Assembly (NCBI GenBank): GCA_031289875.1
Contig: JAITOO010000024.1
Coordinates: forward strand, 1 to 23,402
Direction of reading: 5' to 3'
DNA: 23,402 nt
Source of the DNA: Flavobacteriaceae bacterium
GTDB lineage: Bacteria > Bacteroidota > Bacteroidia > Flavobacteriales > Weeksellaceae
Part shown: positions 1 to 8,797 of the stretch, piece by piece
Numbering within the stretch: the stretch's first letter is position 1
How the letters are laid out: each line of letters begins with the position of its first letter
Translations under genes and position numbers: made by a program
Notes under the pieces: generated by a model
Seen by the model: the letters and a program-made list of their open reading frames with translations, nothing else
Database searches by the model: none
Told to the model about the DNA's origin: nothing

Positions 1-494
1 TACATTACAATTCTTCGGGCAACTGCGCCGGCAATTTGTCGAAATAAAACTCGCTGTCCGTAAGCGTTTTCTACTGCTACCGACGTTCTTTCGTTCAGTT
101 CGGAAGATTTTTCGTGCCAGGCTACCAAGTACTTGCCTGCGTGATATTTAGTGAAAACCACTTTTCCGTTTAACGGGTATCGGCAGACATGGACATTGAG
201 CGGAGACATGAAAACAGACACTTGAATGCACTGCGTTTTCAGAAATTCTTTTTCGTATATTTCATTGATAATCACTATTTTGCCATCTACAGGTGCAATG
301 ATTTCATCATCTTGGGCATTGCAGATTCTCGTTGGATTGCGGAAAAACCAAAAAATCAAAATCAAAAGGACAAGTAGGGAAAGGACTAAGATCAATCCCC
401 AACAATGCAAAAAATACAGAGCTAAGGCACTGATAATCAAAAATAACAGACTGCTCGTCCATAAAATGGTTGTTCCTTCTCGGTGTAATTTCAT
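1..494 (-). CDS. psd: Phosphatidylserine decarboxylase proenzyme, 3' part outside window
   Basis: Psd converts phosphatidylserine to phosphatidylethanolamine at the inner membrane, using a pyruvoyl group made by self-cleavage. The first 164 codons are in the window. I see two hydrophobic stretches at about residues 9-30 and 33-51, then FFRNP (50-54), APVDGKIV (67-74) and SPLNVHVCRYP (97-107), all typical of the short bacterial/archaeal-type Psd family. The C-terminal glycine-serine self-cleavage site lies beyond position 1, so completeness cannot be judged. The ATG overlaps the cdsA TGA stop in an ATGA, which implies translational coupling and one operon. Identification is firm from the motifs and the position next to cdsA. 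Confidence 0.93.
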   Translation of the reverse strand, partial: MKLHREGTTILWTSSLLFLIISALALYFLHCWGLILVLSLLVLLILIFWFFRNPTRICNAQDDEIIAPVDGKIVIINEIYEKEFLKTQCIQVSVFMSPLNVHVCRYPLNGKVVFTKYHAGKYLVAWHEKSSELNERTSVAVENAYGQRVLFRQIAGAVARRIVM

Positions 495-1363
495 AATAAT
501 GAATCAATTAAAAAATATATAAAAACAAAAGGTACACAGGCGATAAAACTGTCTAAACGGTCTAAAAATCCACCGTGTCCGGGAATGACAGCCCCTGAAT
601 CCTTTACGCCAAAAATTCTTTTAAGTTTGGATTCGGCTAAATCTCCCAATGGGGCAAAGATAGCGATAATTCCGCCAATGATAACCCAATTTCCCCGCAA
701 ATCGGGCAGAAATTTTTCGATGACAAATCCTGCAATCAGCGTGGCGGTGATGCCGCCGATTAATCCTTCCATTGATTTATTGGGAGATATTTTTGGAGCT
801 AATTTATGTTTTCCAAATTGAGTTCCAATCAGATAGGCTAATGAATCGCTGAGCCAAATCAAAATGAAAATGAAAAATATTTCGGGTGAAAGTGGTTCTT
901 GACTGAAAGGGATAGTAAGGCTCAAACTGAAAGGTACGCCGACATAAACGGCTGTAAAAATCAGTTTTGCGCTGTCGGTTTCGAGTTCGTCGGAAAAGCG
1001 GAAAATGAGGGTCAGCGCCAAGATGAACAAAGCGGCGACGGCAACGTGATTCCATGCGATTTTTCCTAAAAAGGAAAAACTGAATGACTGGCTGAAATAA
1101 TTAGACGAAAAGTTGTAGAAAAGGATTCCTGCAACAGCGAAAGCAAGAATTTGGTAAATAGCAGACGAAAACCGCAGGATTCGGGAGCATTCCCACAGGC
1201 ATATCAGCAGGAAAAGCGTTATTAGTCCGTAAAACAAGTATTCGGACTTGATTTTCAGGTTGAAATAAACGTTTAAAAATTCGGAAAAAAAGGAAGTGGT
1301 GCATAAAAAAATAAGTAGAGTGTAGCAAATTCCTGAAAGTGTGCGGGTTATTAAATTTTTCAC
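491..1363 (-). CDS. cdsA: Phosphatidate cytidylyltransferase (CDP-diglyceride synthase)
   Basis: CdsA uses CTP and phosphatidic acid to make CDP-diacylglycerol, the branch point for phosphatidylserine/phosphatidylethanolamine and phosphatidylglycerol. The 290-residue protein is almost entirely hydrophobic helices. Its C-terminal part carries the family signature: LKRIFGVKDSG followed by PGHGGFLDRLD, with the Lys-Asp, His-Gly-Gly and Asp-Arg-Leu-Asp elements intact. The start codon is GTG, 4 bases after the stop of the LUD gene, and no better ATG is seen. Psd follows with ATGA overlap, so the two consecutive steps of phosphatidylethanolamine supply are adjacent (the serine transferase is not in the window). 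Length is normal for the family. Confidence 0.95.
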   Translation of the reverse strand: MKNLITRTLSGICYTLLIFLCTTSFFSEFLNVYFNLKIKSEYLFYGLITLFLLICLWECSRILRFSSAIYQILAFAVAGILFYNFSSNYFSQSFSFSFLGKIAWNHVAVAALFILALTLIFRFSDELETDSAKLIFTAVYVGVPFSLSLTIPFSQEPLSPEIFFIFILIWLSDSLAYLIGTQFGKHKLAPKISPNKSMEGLIGGITATLIAGFVIEKFLPDLRGNWVIIGGIIAIFAPLGDLAESKLKRIFGVKDSGAVIPGHGGFLDRLDSFIACVPFVFIYFLIDSLL

Positions 1364-1367
1364 TTGA

Positions 1368-1946
1368 TTACAATTTTTCTTCTACTAAAAGTAAATATAA
1401 TTTTTTAGCGGTGGCGATGTCCGTAAATCCCTGCATCTGATTGCCGTGCAGCGCGGTAATGTTGGCAGGAATGTTGTCCTGCTTATTGAATCGGATTTTT
1501 GCCAAACCGACGCTTGATGTGCTGATAATTTGGTCAGGGTGTGCCCAAATGATGATTTTTTCGGGCAGGTCGGATTTTTTGAGATGGTGTGTCTGGTCTG
1601 AGGAAATCATTACCGAGCCGTCCAAAACGATGAGATATTCGCAGGTGATAAACGCAATATCTTGATGTTTATTCTTTTCGGAACTGTGATAGCAGTCTAA
1701 CACGTTGATAAAGGAAATTAGTTTTCCGTCCACGCATAGAACTTCCGTAATATCCTCATTTACAAATATTTGTTTGAGTTGTTCCAGCGCTTCCTGTTTG
1801 TCTTCACAGTAAAAAAACATTCCGTTACCTGCCTTGAAGTTTTTGATAAAGGTAATTTCCATGTTTTCTTCATGGGCGAGATTTAAAGGTTCGTCGTCAT
1901 CGTCCTTGTTTTTTTTTCTGCTGAATAGTTGATCAAGAAATCCCAT
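1368..1946 (-). CDS. LUD-domain protein (LutC/YkgG-like), role unknown
   Basis: This is a 192-residue soluble protein beginning MGFLDQLFSRKK, then a charged linker and a single alpha/beta domain. Regions such as EYLIVLDGSVMISSD and KIIIWAHPDQII resemble the LUD (LutC/YkgG-like) domain, where small-molecule or lactate-utilisation roles are known for some members. From general knowledge, a short LUD protein commonly sits between ftsH and cdsA in Bacteroidota, and that context is the best support here. Reading is open three codons further upstream to a TTG, but the ATG at 1946 gives the expected N-terminus. A promoter-like box lies just upstream. No lutA/lutB partners are nearby, so a lactate role should not be assumed. 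Confidence 0.72.
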   Translation of the reverse strand: MGFLDQLFSRKKNKDDDDEPLNLAHEENMEITFIKNFKAGNGMFFYCEDKQEALEQLKQIFVNEDITEVLCVDGKLISFINVLDCYHSSEKNKHQDIAFITCEYLIVLDGSVMISSDQTHHLKKSDLPEKIIIWAHPDQIISTSSVGLAKIRFNKQDNIPANITALHGNQMQGFTDIATAKKLYLLLVEEKL

Positions 1947-1968
1947 GTAAACCAAAGTTTTAAACCCC

Positions 1969-1976
1969 CAAAGGTA
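1969..1976 (-). promoter_or_regulatory. Bacteroidota -7 promoter box TACCTTTG for the LUD-cdsA-psd unit
   Basis: On the minus strand the 70 bp between the ftsH stop and the LUD gene contains TACCTTTG, an exact match to TAnnTTTG. It sits 22 bp before the ATG at 1946, a suitable distance. I see no clear TTG at the -33 position, so this is a box call rather than a full promoter. It would allow the lipid genes to be transcribed separately from ftsH. Confidence 0.5.
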
Positions 1977-2016
1977 GAAAAAATATGTGAATTAAAAGGT
2001 CATTTATAAGAAAAAA

Positions 2017-4047
2017 TTAAAAAACCGGTTTGTCTTTTTCTATTTGTGAAATAACATTTTCCTCCGCTTTCTGTTCCTCTTTTTTGGCTTGCTCTTGAAT
2101 GGAATCTTCGTCCGAATCGAATGTTCTCTTGCCGAAAATTTCTTCCAAGTCTTCCTTAAAGATGACTTCTTTTTCCAACAACTTGTTTGCCAGCGCTGTA
2201 AGTTTGTCTTTGTTGTCGTTTAAAATCTGTACGGCGCGTTGATATTGCCCTTCTACGATCGAAGAAATTTCTTTGTCTATAGTTTCGGCAGTTACTTCGG
2301 AATAAGGTTTGGTAAAGCCATACTCATTGCCGGAACTGTCATAATATGAGATATTTCCTACTTTTTTACTTAGTCCGTAAATGGTAACCATAGCATTTGC
2401 CTGTTTTGTAACTCTCTCTAAATCAGATAGTGCGCCTGTTGAAATATTTCCAAAAATAACAACTTCCGCTGCGCGTCCGCCCAAAGTGGCACAAATTTCG
2501 TCGAGCATTTGTTCCGTCGTGGTCAGTTGCCTTTCCTCAGGCATATACCAAGCTGCGCCGAGAGAGCGTCCGCGCGGAACAATCGTAACTTTCAACAGCG
2601 GAGCGGCGTGTTCCGTCATCCAGCTTATGGTCGCATGACCCGCTTCGTGGAACGCTACGCGCTTCTTTTCATTCGGCTTGATGACTTTGTTCTTCTTTTC
2701 CAGTCCGCCGATAATCCTATCAACCGCATCCAGAAAATCTTGTTTTCCGACATCGTCTCCGCCGCGCCGTGCTGCGATGAGGGCGGATTCATTGCAGACA
2801 TTGGCAATGTCTGCTCCGCTAAATCCCGGAGTTTGCTTTGCTAAGAAATCAATATCAATGTTGTTATTGAGTTTTAACGGTTTTAAATGGACGATAAAAA
2901 TTTCTTTTCTTTCGTTCAAATCAGGTAAATCTACAAAAATAGAGCGGTCGAAACGTCCGGGACGCATCAACGCCTTGTCCAAAATATCGGAGCGGTTGGT
3001 AGCGGCAAGCACGATGACATTGGTATCCGTACCGAAACCGTCCATTTCTGTAAGTAATTGATTTAAAGTATTTTCTCTTTCATCATTTGAACCTGTGAAA
3101 TTGTTTTTTCCACGAGCTCGCCCGATGGCATCAATTTCGTCAATGAAAATGATGGAAGGCGATTTTTCTTTTGCCTGACGGAACAAGTCGCGCACGCGTG
3201 AAGCGCCGACTCCAACGAACATTTCTACGAAATCTGAACCTGAAAGCGAAAAAAACGGAACTTTGGCTTCGCCTGCTACTGCTTTAGCTAACAGGGTTTT
3301 ACCTGTTCCGGGAGGACCAATCAGCAGTGCGCCTTTTGGAATTTTACCACCCAATTTGGTATATTTTTTTGGATTTTTCAGGAATTCTACGATTTCTTCA
3401 ACTTCTTCTTTTGCTCCTTCCAATCCTGCAACGTCTTTGAAAGTTATCGGCATGTTGTCGTTTTCGTCAAAAAGTTTGGCTCGGGAACGCCCGATGCTGA
3501 AAATTTGTCCGCCGCCTGCACCGCCTGACATTCTTCGGAACAGAAACCACCAAATCAAAGCAAAAAAGGCAATAGGAATCAGCAATTGAATGACGAGACT
3601 GCCCCAAGGGGACGGATTGTCAAATTCTAAAGTGGTGGGAAGCGCTTTTGTTTTTTTGATTTCGTCGAATCGTTTTTGAAACAGTTGTTTATCTCCTGCC
3701 GTGAAAGAAAATTGCGGTTCGTCGGTGAATTGGGGAAACGGGCTTGAAGAGGGTTTTTGATTGTAAATTTCGGGATTTTTCATCGCTTCCTGCATCAAAT
3801 AGACTTTCACTTGAGAAGTTTCGTTGATGAAAACCACTTTTTTAATATGCCCGTTTTCGAGATAGGTGAAAAATTTGTCGGTGTCTATTTTGTTATTTTC
3901 GGAGCCGGAAGAGAAAAATTCCTGAAACAGAATCAAGCCTGCCAGAATGATTAGAATCCCGTAAAACCAATTGAAAGACAGCGTATTGTTGTCTTTTTTT
4001 CTTTTTTTATTATTGTTGTCTTTTTGATTTAGATTATTTGTTTCCAA
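2017..4047 (-). CDS. ftsH: ATP-dependent zinc metalloprotease FtsH
   Basis: FtsH is a membrane-anchored AAA+ protease that extracts and degrades membrane proteins and some cytosolic regulators. The 676-residue protein has a transmembrane helix at about 26-42, a periplasmic segment, and a second helix at about 150-170. The AAA domain has Walker A GPPGTGKT (244-251), Walker B IIFIDEID (299-306) and a second region of homology at about 351-367. The peptidase domain has HEAGH (467-471), with Asp542 as likely third zinc ligand. The C-terminus is acidic and lysine-rich. The start is TTG: an in-frame stop lies six codons upstream and the next Met is residue 84, beyond the first membrane helix. It follows rsfS by 33 bp and is probably co-transcribed with it. 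Confidence 0.97.
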   Translation of the reverse strand: METNNLNQKDNNNKKRKKDNNTLSFNWFYGILIILAGLILFQEFFSSGSENNKIDTDKFFTYLENGHIKKVVFINETSQVKVYLMQEAMKNPEIYNQKPSSSPFPQFTDEPQFSFTAGDKQLFQKRFDEIKKTKALPTTLEFDNPSPWGSLVIQLLIPIAFFALIWWFLFRRMSGGAGGGQIFSIGRSRAKLFDENDNMPITFKDVAGLEGAKEEVEEIVEFLKNPKKYTKLGGKIPKGALLIGPPGTGKTLLAKAVAGEAKVPFFSLSGSDFVEMFVGVGASRVRDLFRQAKEKSPSIIFIDEIDAIGRARGKNNFTGSNDERENTLNQLLTEMDGFGTDTNVIVLAATNRSDILDKALMRPGRFDRSIFVDLPDLNERKEIFIVHLKPLKLNNNIDIDFLAKQTPGFSGADIANVCNESALIAARRGGDDVGKQDFLDAVDRIIGGLEKKNKVIKPNEKKRVAFHEAGHATISWMTEHAAPLLKVTIVPRGRSLGAAWYMPEERQLTTTEQMLDEICATLGGRAAEVVIFGNISTGALSDLERVTKQANAMVTIYGLSKKVGNISYYDSSGNEYGFTKPYSEVTAETIDKEISSIVEGQYQRAVQILNDNKDKLTALANKLLEKEVIFKEDLEEIFGKRTFDSDEDSIQEQAKKEEQKAEENVISQIEKDKPVF

Positions 4048-4080
4048 GGTGTCGCTGTTGTTTTGTTAATAAATAAAAGA

Positions 4081-4455
4081 TTAAGCCGAAGCGTTGGGGA
4101 TTTGAGTTATTTGAACATCGCCCCAAAGGCTTTCCAAATCGTAATATTCGCGGTATTCGGGTTGGAAAATGTGAACCACAATGGAGATATAATCCATCAG
4201 CACCCATTGAGAGTTGTCCGATCCTTCTACGTGCCATGGGCGTTCGTGCAGATGGGTTTTCACGATGCGCTCTACCGAGTCGGAAATTGCGGAAACCTGC
4301 GTGTTGGTATTTCCTGTGCAGATAACGAAATAATCGGTAATATTGTTGTCGAGTTCGGAAAAATCCAAAATTGTAATATCTTGACCTTTAACGTTTTCAA
4401 TTCCTTCAATGATGTTATCTAATAAAATTTTTTTATCTTGCTTTTTGTTGCTCAT
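4081..4455 (-). CDS. rsfS: Ribosome silencing factor RsfS (Iojap family)
   Basis: RsfS binds ribosomal protein uL14 on the large subunit and blocks subunit joining, lowering translation during starvation. The 124-residue protein fits the family length. It shows the characteristic run DITILDFSELDNNITDYFVICTG at about 25-47, and then GSDNSQWVLMDYISIVVHIF with the expected DY and VHIF elements, ending in REYYDLESLWGD. It starts with ATG and lies directly upstream of ftsH, an arrangement common in Bacteroidota. It is transcribed divergently from birA. Confidence 0.95.
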   Translation of the reverse strand: MSNKKQDKKILLDNIIEGIENVKGQDITILDFSELDNNITDYFVICTGNTNTQVSAISDSVERIVKTHLHERPWHVEGSDNSQWVLMDYISIVVHIFQPEYREYYDLESLWGDVQITQIPNASA

Positions 4456-4490
4456 TTACTGTTTTGTATGGATATTTTTTAAGTTCTATG

Positions 4491-4498
4491 CAAAAATA
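4491..4498 (-). promoter_or_regulatory. -7 promoter box TATTTTTG for rsfS-ftsH
   Basis: The 111 bp between the divergent rsfS and birA genes contains TATTTTTG on the minus strand, 35 bp before the rsfS ATG, matching TAnnTTTG. No TTG is found at the expected -33 distance. I could not identify an equally good box for birA on the plus strand. Confidence 0.4.
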
Positions 4499-4566
4499 CG
4501 CATTTATAATGGAATAATAATTAATTTTGACGTTTTTAAATTGAACTAAAAACATAGTCAAATCTT

Positions 4567-5268
4567 ATGCCATTGAGATATTTTAAAGAAATCGGCTCAA
4601 CCAATGATTATATTAAGGAATATTTGGCAGAGTTTAAAGAGAATTTTTCGGGCGTTTATACTTTCAACCAGACGAAAGGAAAGGGGCAGAGCGGAATCAC
4701 ATGGAAATGCGAGCCGGAAAAAAACATTGCGCTGACAATTTGTCTTACAGATGACAAAACAGAGGCAGTCGATGTAAGTTTTTGGACATCAGTTGTTTTG
4801 AGAAATTTTTTTGAACAACTGACAGAATTGAAAACGGAAATCAAATGGACTAATGATATTTTAATCCAAAAGAAAAAAATCGTCGGAATTTTGATAGAAA
4901 AAACTGAAAATACTTACATTATCGGCGTAGGAATCAATGTGTTGCAGACAGATTTTGGAAATCTGCCGAAAGCATCTTCGCTATACTTATTGTCCGGCGA
5001 GAAAAAGAAATTTGATTTACATAATTTGACACAGAATTTCAGCATTTTTTTAGAAAAAAATCATCACAGATTGTTTGATAAAGAGGCGTTGCTGAGGGAA
5101 TACAATGCGTTTCTGTTCGGCAAAGACAAAGTCCGCACTTTTGTTGTCAATGCGGTCAAACAGAACGGCATCATACTCGGAACAACCGAAGACGGACGGC
5201 TGAAAGTAGAATTTGAAAATGAGAAAGTTAGACTTTTCCGAAACAAAGAAATAGAGTTTTTGTATTGA
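4567..5268 (+). CDS. birA: Biotin--[acetyl-CoA-carboxylase] ligase, no HTH domain
   Basis: The enzyme makes biotinyl-5'-AMP and transfers biotin to the carrier lysine of biotin-dependent carboxylases. Motifs run in the family order: STND (11-14), KGKGQSGITW (37-46, the biotinoyl-AMP binding loop), KWTNDI (93-98), KIVGILIE (104-111) and GVGINV (120-125). At 233 residues it lacks the N-terminal helix-turn-helix found in E. coli BirA, so it should be a pure ligase and not a repressor of biotin genes. It starts at an ATG divergent from rsfS. No biotin biosynthesis genes are close. Confidence 0.95.
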   Translation: MPLRYFKEIGSTNDYIKEYLAEFKENFSGVYTFNQTKGKGQSGITWKCEPEKNIALTICLTDDKTEAVDVSFWTSVVLRNFFEQLTELKTEIKWTNDILIQKKKIVGILIEKTENTYIIGVGINVLQTDFGNLPKASSLYLLSGEKKKFDLHNLTQNFSIFLEKNHHRLFDKEALLREYNAFLFGKDKVRTFVVNAVKQNGIILGTTEDGRLKVEFENEKVRLFRNKEIEFLY

Positions 5269-5384
5269 TTGTGAGAGCTTTGGCTTGTTGAATTATTGTG
5301 AATAAAAATTGAGAACGATAACCAAAAATACAAATAAACTCCGTACCTTTACATATTAAAATTAAAAAATAAAGAATTTTAGTC

Positions 5385-6764
5385 TTGGAGGAAGATTTTT
5401 TTGATAACGAACTGGTGGACAGATTTGAGGAAATGCTCGAAAAAAACGAACCTGTTTTCTTTGATTCAGAGGAGTTTGACGAAATCATTTCTTTCTATTT
5501 GGACATTTACGATTATGAATATGCCCTAAAAGCGTTGAAAATCGCTTCTCAACAATATCCTGCAAATATTGATTTGAAAATAAGACAGTTGGAATATTTT
5601 GTCGGGACAGAATCCCTGCGCGAAGCTTCGCATTTGATAGACGAGCTAAAAGAAATCTGCCCCAACGATACCGATTTTCTTGTTACCCTTGCGGGATATT
5701 GGTCGTTGCGCGAAATGCCTCACAAGGCGATAGATATATACAAACAGGCGCTGAAAAACCACGAAGAAGAAGATTACATCTGCAACTGTCTGGGAAACGA
5801 ATATTTAGAACTCAAAAATTTTGAAGGAGCGTTGTATTATTTCAAGCTCGCACTGACATATAATCTTGACGACGATTTTGCGCTGTTTTCATGCGTTCAT
5901 TGCTATGACATGATGCGCCGCACGCAGGACTGTATCGACTTCTTGAAGAAGTATATAGACATCAATCCCTATTCAGAGGAAGCGTGGTTTCAGCTCGGTT
6001 TTCAACATTTGAATCTCCGCCAATACGAAAAAGCACTGCAATCTTTTGATTATGTGGTGATTATCAATCCGAAAAGCATTGCAGGTTACACGCAGAAAGC
6101 CTTTTGCTACGAACAGATGAACCATTGGAAAAATGCCATTGAGACCTACGAAGAATCTTTGGGATTTGACGACACATCAGCGTTCTCCTATTTCAAAATC
6201 GGACAAGCGTATAATCATCTGGAAAAACCGTTTTTAGCGTTGAAAGCATTTATGAAATCGGTAAACGAAGACCCGCAATTTGACAAAGGCTGGTACGAAA
6301 TAGCCTGCCTTTACGAAAGACGAGGCTACCACGAAGAAGCTTTGTTTTCCATAGAAAAAGCGTTGGAAATAGACTCAAAGGACGAAAATTATTGGAAAGA
6401 ATACGCATACATTAGTGTTGAACTCGGACGGTTTGAAGAATCGGCAGATGCCTTTGAAATTGTTGTAGAATTAGAACCCAATCACTTTTATAATTGGTTG
6501 GCGTTGTCAGAAGTACTGATTGCGCTCGGCGAATATCCGAAAGCCATTGACGTTTTGCTTCAATGTTTGAAAAATTTCAACAAAGCAGAAATTTATTATC
6601 AATTAAGCAATTGTTATTTCTTGTTAAAACAACCGAAAAAAGGAGAGAAATATTTAGAAATGGCATTAAAATTGAATGCGTCTTTGCAAGAAGACATGCA
6701 GGAAAGGTATCCTGTGCTGAAAAGAGAAATGAAGAAAATGACTCAAAAAAATCTTAAACATTAA
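5385..6764 (+). CDS. Tetratricopeptide repeat protein, TTG start
   Basis: This is a 459-residue soluble protein built almost entirely from TPR helices. Clear repeat units include RQYEKALQSFDYVVIINP, GYHEEALFSIEKALEID and GRFEESADAFEIVVELEP, spaced about 34 residues apart. It has no signal peptide, so a cytoplasmic scaffold role is likely; no partner can be named. Similar large TPR proteins with an acidic N-terminus are widespread in Bacteroidota. The reading frame is closed by a stop at 5370 and there is no ATG before codon 17, so TTG at 5385 is chosen, with a nearby GGAGG-like sequence lying inside the first codons. The alternative ATG at 5433 would remove the acidic head. A near-consensus box TACCTTTA at 5344-5351 may drive it. 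Confidence 0.85.
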   Translation: MEEDFFDNELVDRFEEMLEKNEPVFFDSEEFDEIISFYLDIYDYEYALKALKIASQQYPANIDLKIRQLEYFVGTESLREASHLIDELKEICPNDTDFLVTLAGYWSLREMPHKAIDIYKQALKNHEEEDYICNCLGNEYLELKNFEGALYYFKLALTYNLDDDFALFSCVHCYDMMRRTQDCIDFLKKYIDINPYSEEAWFQLGFQHLNLRQYEKALQSFDYVVIINPKSIAGYTQKAFCYEQMNHWKNAIETYEESLGFDDTSAFSYFKIGQAYNHLEKPFLALKAFMKSVNEDPQFDKGWYEIACLYERRGYHEEALFSIEKALEIDSKDENYWKEYAYISVELGRFEESADAFEIVVELEPNHFYNWLALSEVLIALGEYPKAIDVLLQCLKNFNKAEIYYQLSNCYFLLKQPKKGEKYLEMALKLNASLQEDMQERYPVLKREMKKMTQKNLKH

Positions 6765-6830
6765 TTTTGAGTTTGCTATAAAAAGAGAAATATTTTTAAA
6801 AGTTTGAAAATTTAACAGTATCCAAGAAAG

Positions 6831-7460
6831 ATGAACATAGTAGCCCATCAATTATTATCATACAACATACCTGATATTCAGGTAGGTAATGCCTTGGGCG
6901 AGGTGGTTAGAGGCAAAGATTATCAGGACTATCCGCAGACCATTGCGGCGGGCATTCTATTGCACAGAAATATCGATACCTTCACAGATGCGCATCCGAT
7001 TGTGAAGACCACAACGAGCATATTTCATGCGGCTTACGGGAAATTTGCGCCGATTATCACCGATGTTATTTACGATTATTTTCTGATTAAAAATTGGCAT
7101 TTGTTCTGCAAGGAAGATTTTGTGGATTTTAAAAATTACTGTTATGATTTGATGAAAAAACGCGAAGTGATTTTTCCTTCAAAACTCAAAACTTTTATCA
7201 GCTATCTAATTGAAGACGACTGGTTTGAAAAATACAGAACTTATGAAGGTATAGAATGGACACTTTCCAAGTTAAGCCAAAAGTCCAAGTTTCATTCCAA
7301 TATGGGCGATTCTTTAAAAGAAGTTTATATTTATGGAAAAAATATTGAAAACCAGTTTTTGTCGTTTTTTCCTCAATTAAAGAATTTTTGCGAAAAATTC
7401 ATCGTGGAACAAGTTCCTGAATATCAAAAATATATAGATTCATTTAATTCAAAAAATTAG
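6831..7460 (+). CDS. Acyl carrier protein phosphodiesterase family protein (AcpH/DUF479)
   Basis: In E. coli, AcpH removes the 4'-phosphopantetheine arm from holo-acyl carrier protein. This 209-residue protein has the family N-terminus MNIVAHQLLS, a GNALGEVVRGKD segment corresponding to the usual G(D/E)xxKG, the hallmark LLHRNIDTFTDAHP (43-56), and a Tyr/Asp-containing helix ITDVIYDYF (76-84), all part of the HD-like metal-binding core. Activity is inferred from family only. It follows the TPR gene on the same strand by 66 bp without an obvious own promoter, so it may share that transcript. Confidence 0.82.
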   Translation: MNIVAHQLLSYNIPDIQVGNALGEVVRGKDYQDYPQTIAAGILLHRNIDTFTDAHPIVKTTTSIFHAAYGKFAPIITDVIYDYFLIKNWHLFCKEDFVDFKNYCYDLMKKREVIFPSKLKTFISYLIEDDWFEKYRTYEGIEWTLSKLSQKSKFHSNMGDSLKEVYIYGKNIENQFLSFFPQLKNFCEKFIVEQVPEYQKYIDSFNSKN

Positions 7461-7520
7461 AAAAATAATTTAATGACGGGAAAATTTCTTCTTGCGGTCG
7501 GATGTTGAACTTGCGGACGC

Positions 7521-7539
7521 AAAAAATCCATGATTTTTT
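7521..7539 (+). terminator. Possible weak AT-rich hairpin after acpH
   Basis: AAAAAATC and GATTTTTT form an 8 bp inverted repeat with a 3-base loop, followed directly by more T. It lies between the AcpH-like gene and the rpsF promoter, so it could end upstream transcription, but the stem is nearly all A-T pairs. It also abuts the -33 element at 7540. Confidence 0.3.
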
Positions 7540-7570
7540 TTGTCTAATCCAAGAATAATTATTACCTTTG
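7540..7570 (+). promoter_or_regulatory. Canonical Bacteroidota promoter for rpsF-rpsR-rplI
   Basis: TTG at 7540-7542, a spacer of exactly 20 bp, and TACCTTTG at 7563-7570 give a full TTG-N20-TAnnTTTG match. Transcription should begin a few bases after 7570, giving a leader of roughly 20 bases before the rpsF ATG at 7598. The leader is A-rich with no Shine-Dalgarno match, as is usual for strongly expressed genes of this phylum. Confidence 0.85.
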
Positions 7571-7597
7571 CCGTTCAAAAAATAATAAAAAACATTT

Positions 7598-7939
7598 ATG
7601 AATCATTACGAAACTGTTTTCATTTTAACTCCCGTTCTATCTGATTCTCAGGTAGAGGAAGCAGTTAAACATTTTGAGTCTCTGCTCAAAGAAAACAAAG
7701 CGACGATTGTAAATCAGGAAAATTGGGGGCTGAAAAAGTTGGCGTACTCAATTCAACTGAAAAGAAACGGGTTTTATTCCCTGATTGAATTTGAAGCTCC
7801 GGGCGAAGTAGTAAACACGCTGGAAGTAACTTTCAAACGAGACGAGAGAGTGCTGCGCTTTTTGACCGTAAAATTAGACAAACACGGTATCGAATGGGCA
7901 AGAAAAAGACAAGGAAAAATTAAATCAGAAAAAAAGTAA
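7598..7939 (+). CDS. rpsF: 30S ribosomal protein bS6
   Basis: bS6 is a small-subunit platform protein that binds 16S rRNA as a pair with bS18. The 113-residue sequence begins [16 protein letters not shown], with the typical YET(V)FIL opening. It continues through [26 protein letters not shown], containing the family's KKLAY and GFY elements, to a lysine-rich tail. It is first in the conserved operon with rpsR, which begins 4 bases after its stop, and rplI. The full promoter lies 28 bp upstream. Confidence 0.98.
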   Translation: MNHYETVFILTPVLSDSQVEEAVKHFESLLKENKATIVNQENWGLKKLAYSIQLKRNGFYSLIEFEAPGEVVNTLEVTFKRDERVLRFLTVKLDKHGIEWARKRQGKIKSEKK

Positions 7940-7942
7940 ACG

Positions 7943-8248
7943 ATGGCAATAGATGAATTAGCAAAACAGGCTGCAAACGCTAACAGCAGTGAGGTCAAGT
8001 TTTTAAGTCAGTTGGACATTGACACCAAATCAGAAAAAAAATATTGCCGTTTCAAAAAATACGGCATCAAATATGTTGATTATAAAGACCCTGATTTCTT
8101 ATTGAAATTTGTGAACGATCAAGGCAAAATTCTTCCAAGAAGATTGACCGGTACCTCTTTAAAATTTCAAAGAAAAGTGTCTCAGGCAATTAAAAGAGCA
8201 AGACATTTAGCGTTGCTTCCTTATGTCGGAGACCAGTTAAAATCCTAA
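7943..8248 (+). CDS. rpsR: 30S ribosomal protein bS18
   Basis: bS18 pairs with bS6 on the small-subunit platform. The 101-residue protein has [22 protein letters not shown] and then [32 protein letters not shown], the conserved bS18 core, with the usual LPRR-TG and QR-V--AIKRAR-LALLPY pattern. The first 25 or so residues are a non-conserved extension, longer than the E. coli protein. It lies 3 bp after rpsF and is surely co-transcribed. Confidence 0.98.
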   Translation: MAIDELAKQAANANSSEVKFLSQLDIDTKSEKKYCRFKKYGIKYVDYKDPDFLLKFVNDQGKILPRRLTGTSLKFQRKVSQAIKRARHLALLPYVGDQLKS

Positions 8249-8272
8249 TTAATTCAAAAACAAGAAGAAATC

Positions 8273-8734
8273 ATGGAAATAATCTTAAAGAAAGACGTAG
8301 AAAATTTAGGCTTGGAGTTTGACGTAGTAAACGTAAAATCGGGCTATGCTCAAAACTATCTGATTCCGCAGGGATCAGCTCTGCTCGCTACCCCGAAAAA
8401 CAAAGCTGCACTGGAAGAAGTTTTGAAACAAAGAGAAGCAGAAGAAGCCGCTTTGGTAAAAGTAGCCAACGAAATCGTTGCAAAATTGAAAGAAACCGCA
8501 GTTAAAATCCCGGCAAAAGTCGGTACAGGCGACAAACTGTTCGGTTCTGTGAACAACAACGATCTGGCAGAAGCGCTGGCAAAAGCAGGCGTAGAAGTAG
8601 AAAAAAAATACGTTAAAATACCGGGAAATACCATCAAGAGATTAGGAAAATATACCGCTAAAATCCGTCTGCACAGAACGGTAGAGTATGAATATCCTTT
8701 CGATGTCGTTTCCGACGGAATTGTAGAAGAATAA
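8273..8734 (+). CDS. rplI: 50S ribosomal protein bL9
   Basis: bL9 binds 23S rRNA near the L1 stalk and helps keep reading frame. The 153-residue protein begins MEIILKKDVENLGLEFDVVNVKSGYAQNYLIPQG, the bL9 signature with GYARN-like loop (here GYAQNYLIP). It continues with the long connecting helix rich in Glu/Lys/Ala and a C-terminal domain containing KLFGSVNNNDLAEAL. Length is normal. It is the last gene of the operon, 24 bp after rpsR, and is followed by a strong terminator. Confidence 0.98.
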   Translation: MEIILKKDVENLGLEFDVVNVKSGYAQNYLIPQGSALLATPKNKAALEEVLKQREAEEAALVKVANEIVAKLKETAVKIPAKVGTGDKLFGSVNNNDLAEALAKAGVEVEKKYVKIPGNTIKRLGKYTAKIRLHRTVEYEYPFDVVSDGIVEE

Positions 8735-8759
8735 ACCGAAATTATTTACAATGAAAATG

Positions 8760-8786
8760 AAAAGGCTGTTTTTGCAGCCTTTTTTT
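8760..8786 (+). terminator. Rho-independent terminator after rplI
   Basis: AAAAGGCTG (8760-8768) pairs perfectly with CAGCCTTTT (8775-8783) around a 6-base loop, and the 3' arm runs into a tract of eight T. It closes the rpsF-rpsR-rplI operon. Confidence 0.92.
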
Positions 8787-8797
8787 ATGCTTTCCTC

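Noticed and set aside
7571..7597. bS6:bS18 autoregulatory leader RNA before rpsF
   Set aside because: The leader is only about 20 bases and A-rich, with no stem able to hold the known bS6:bS18 binding motif.
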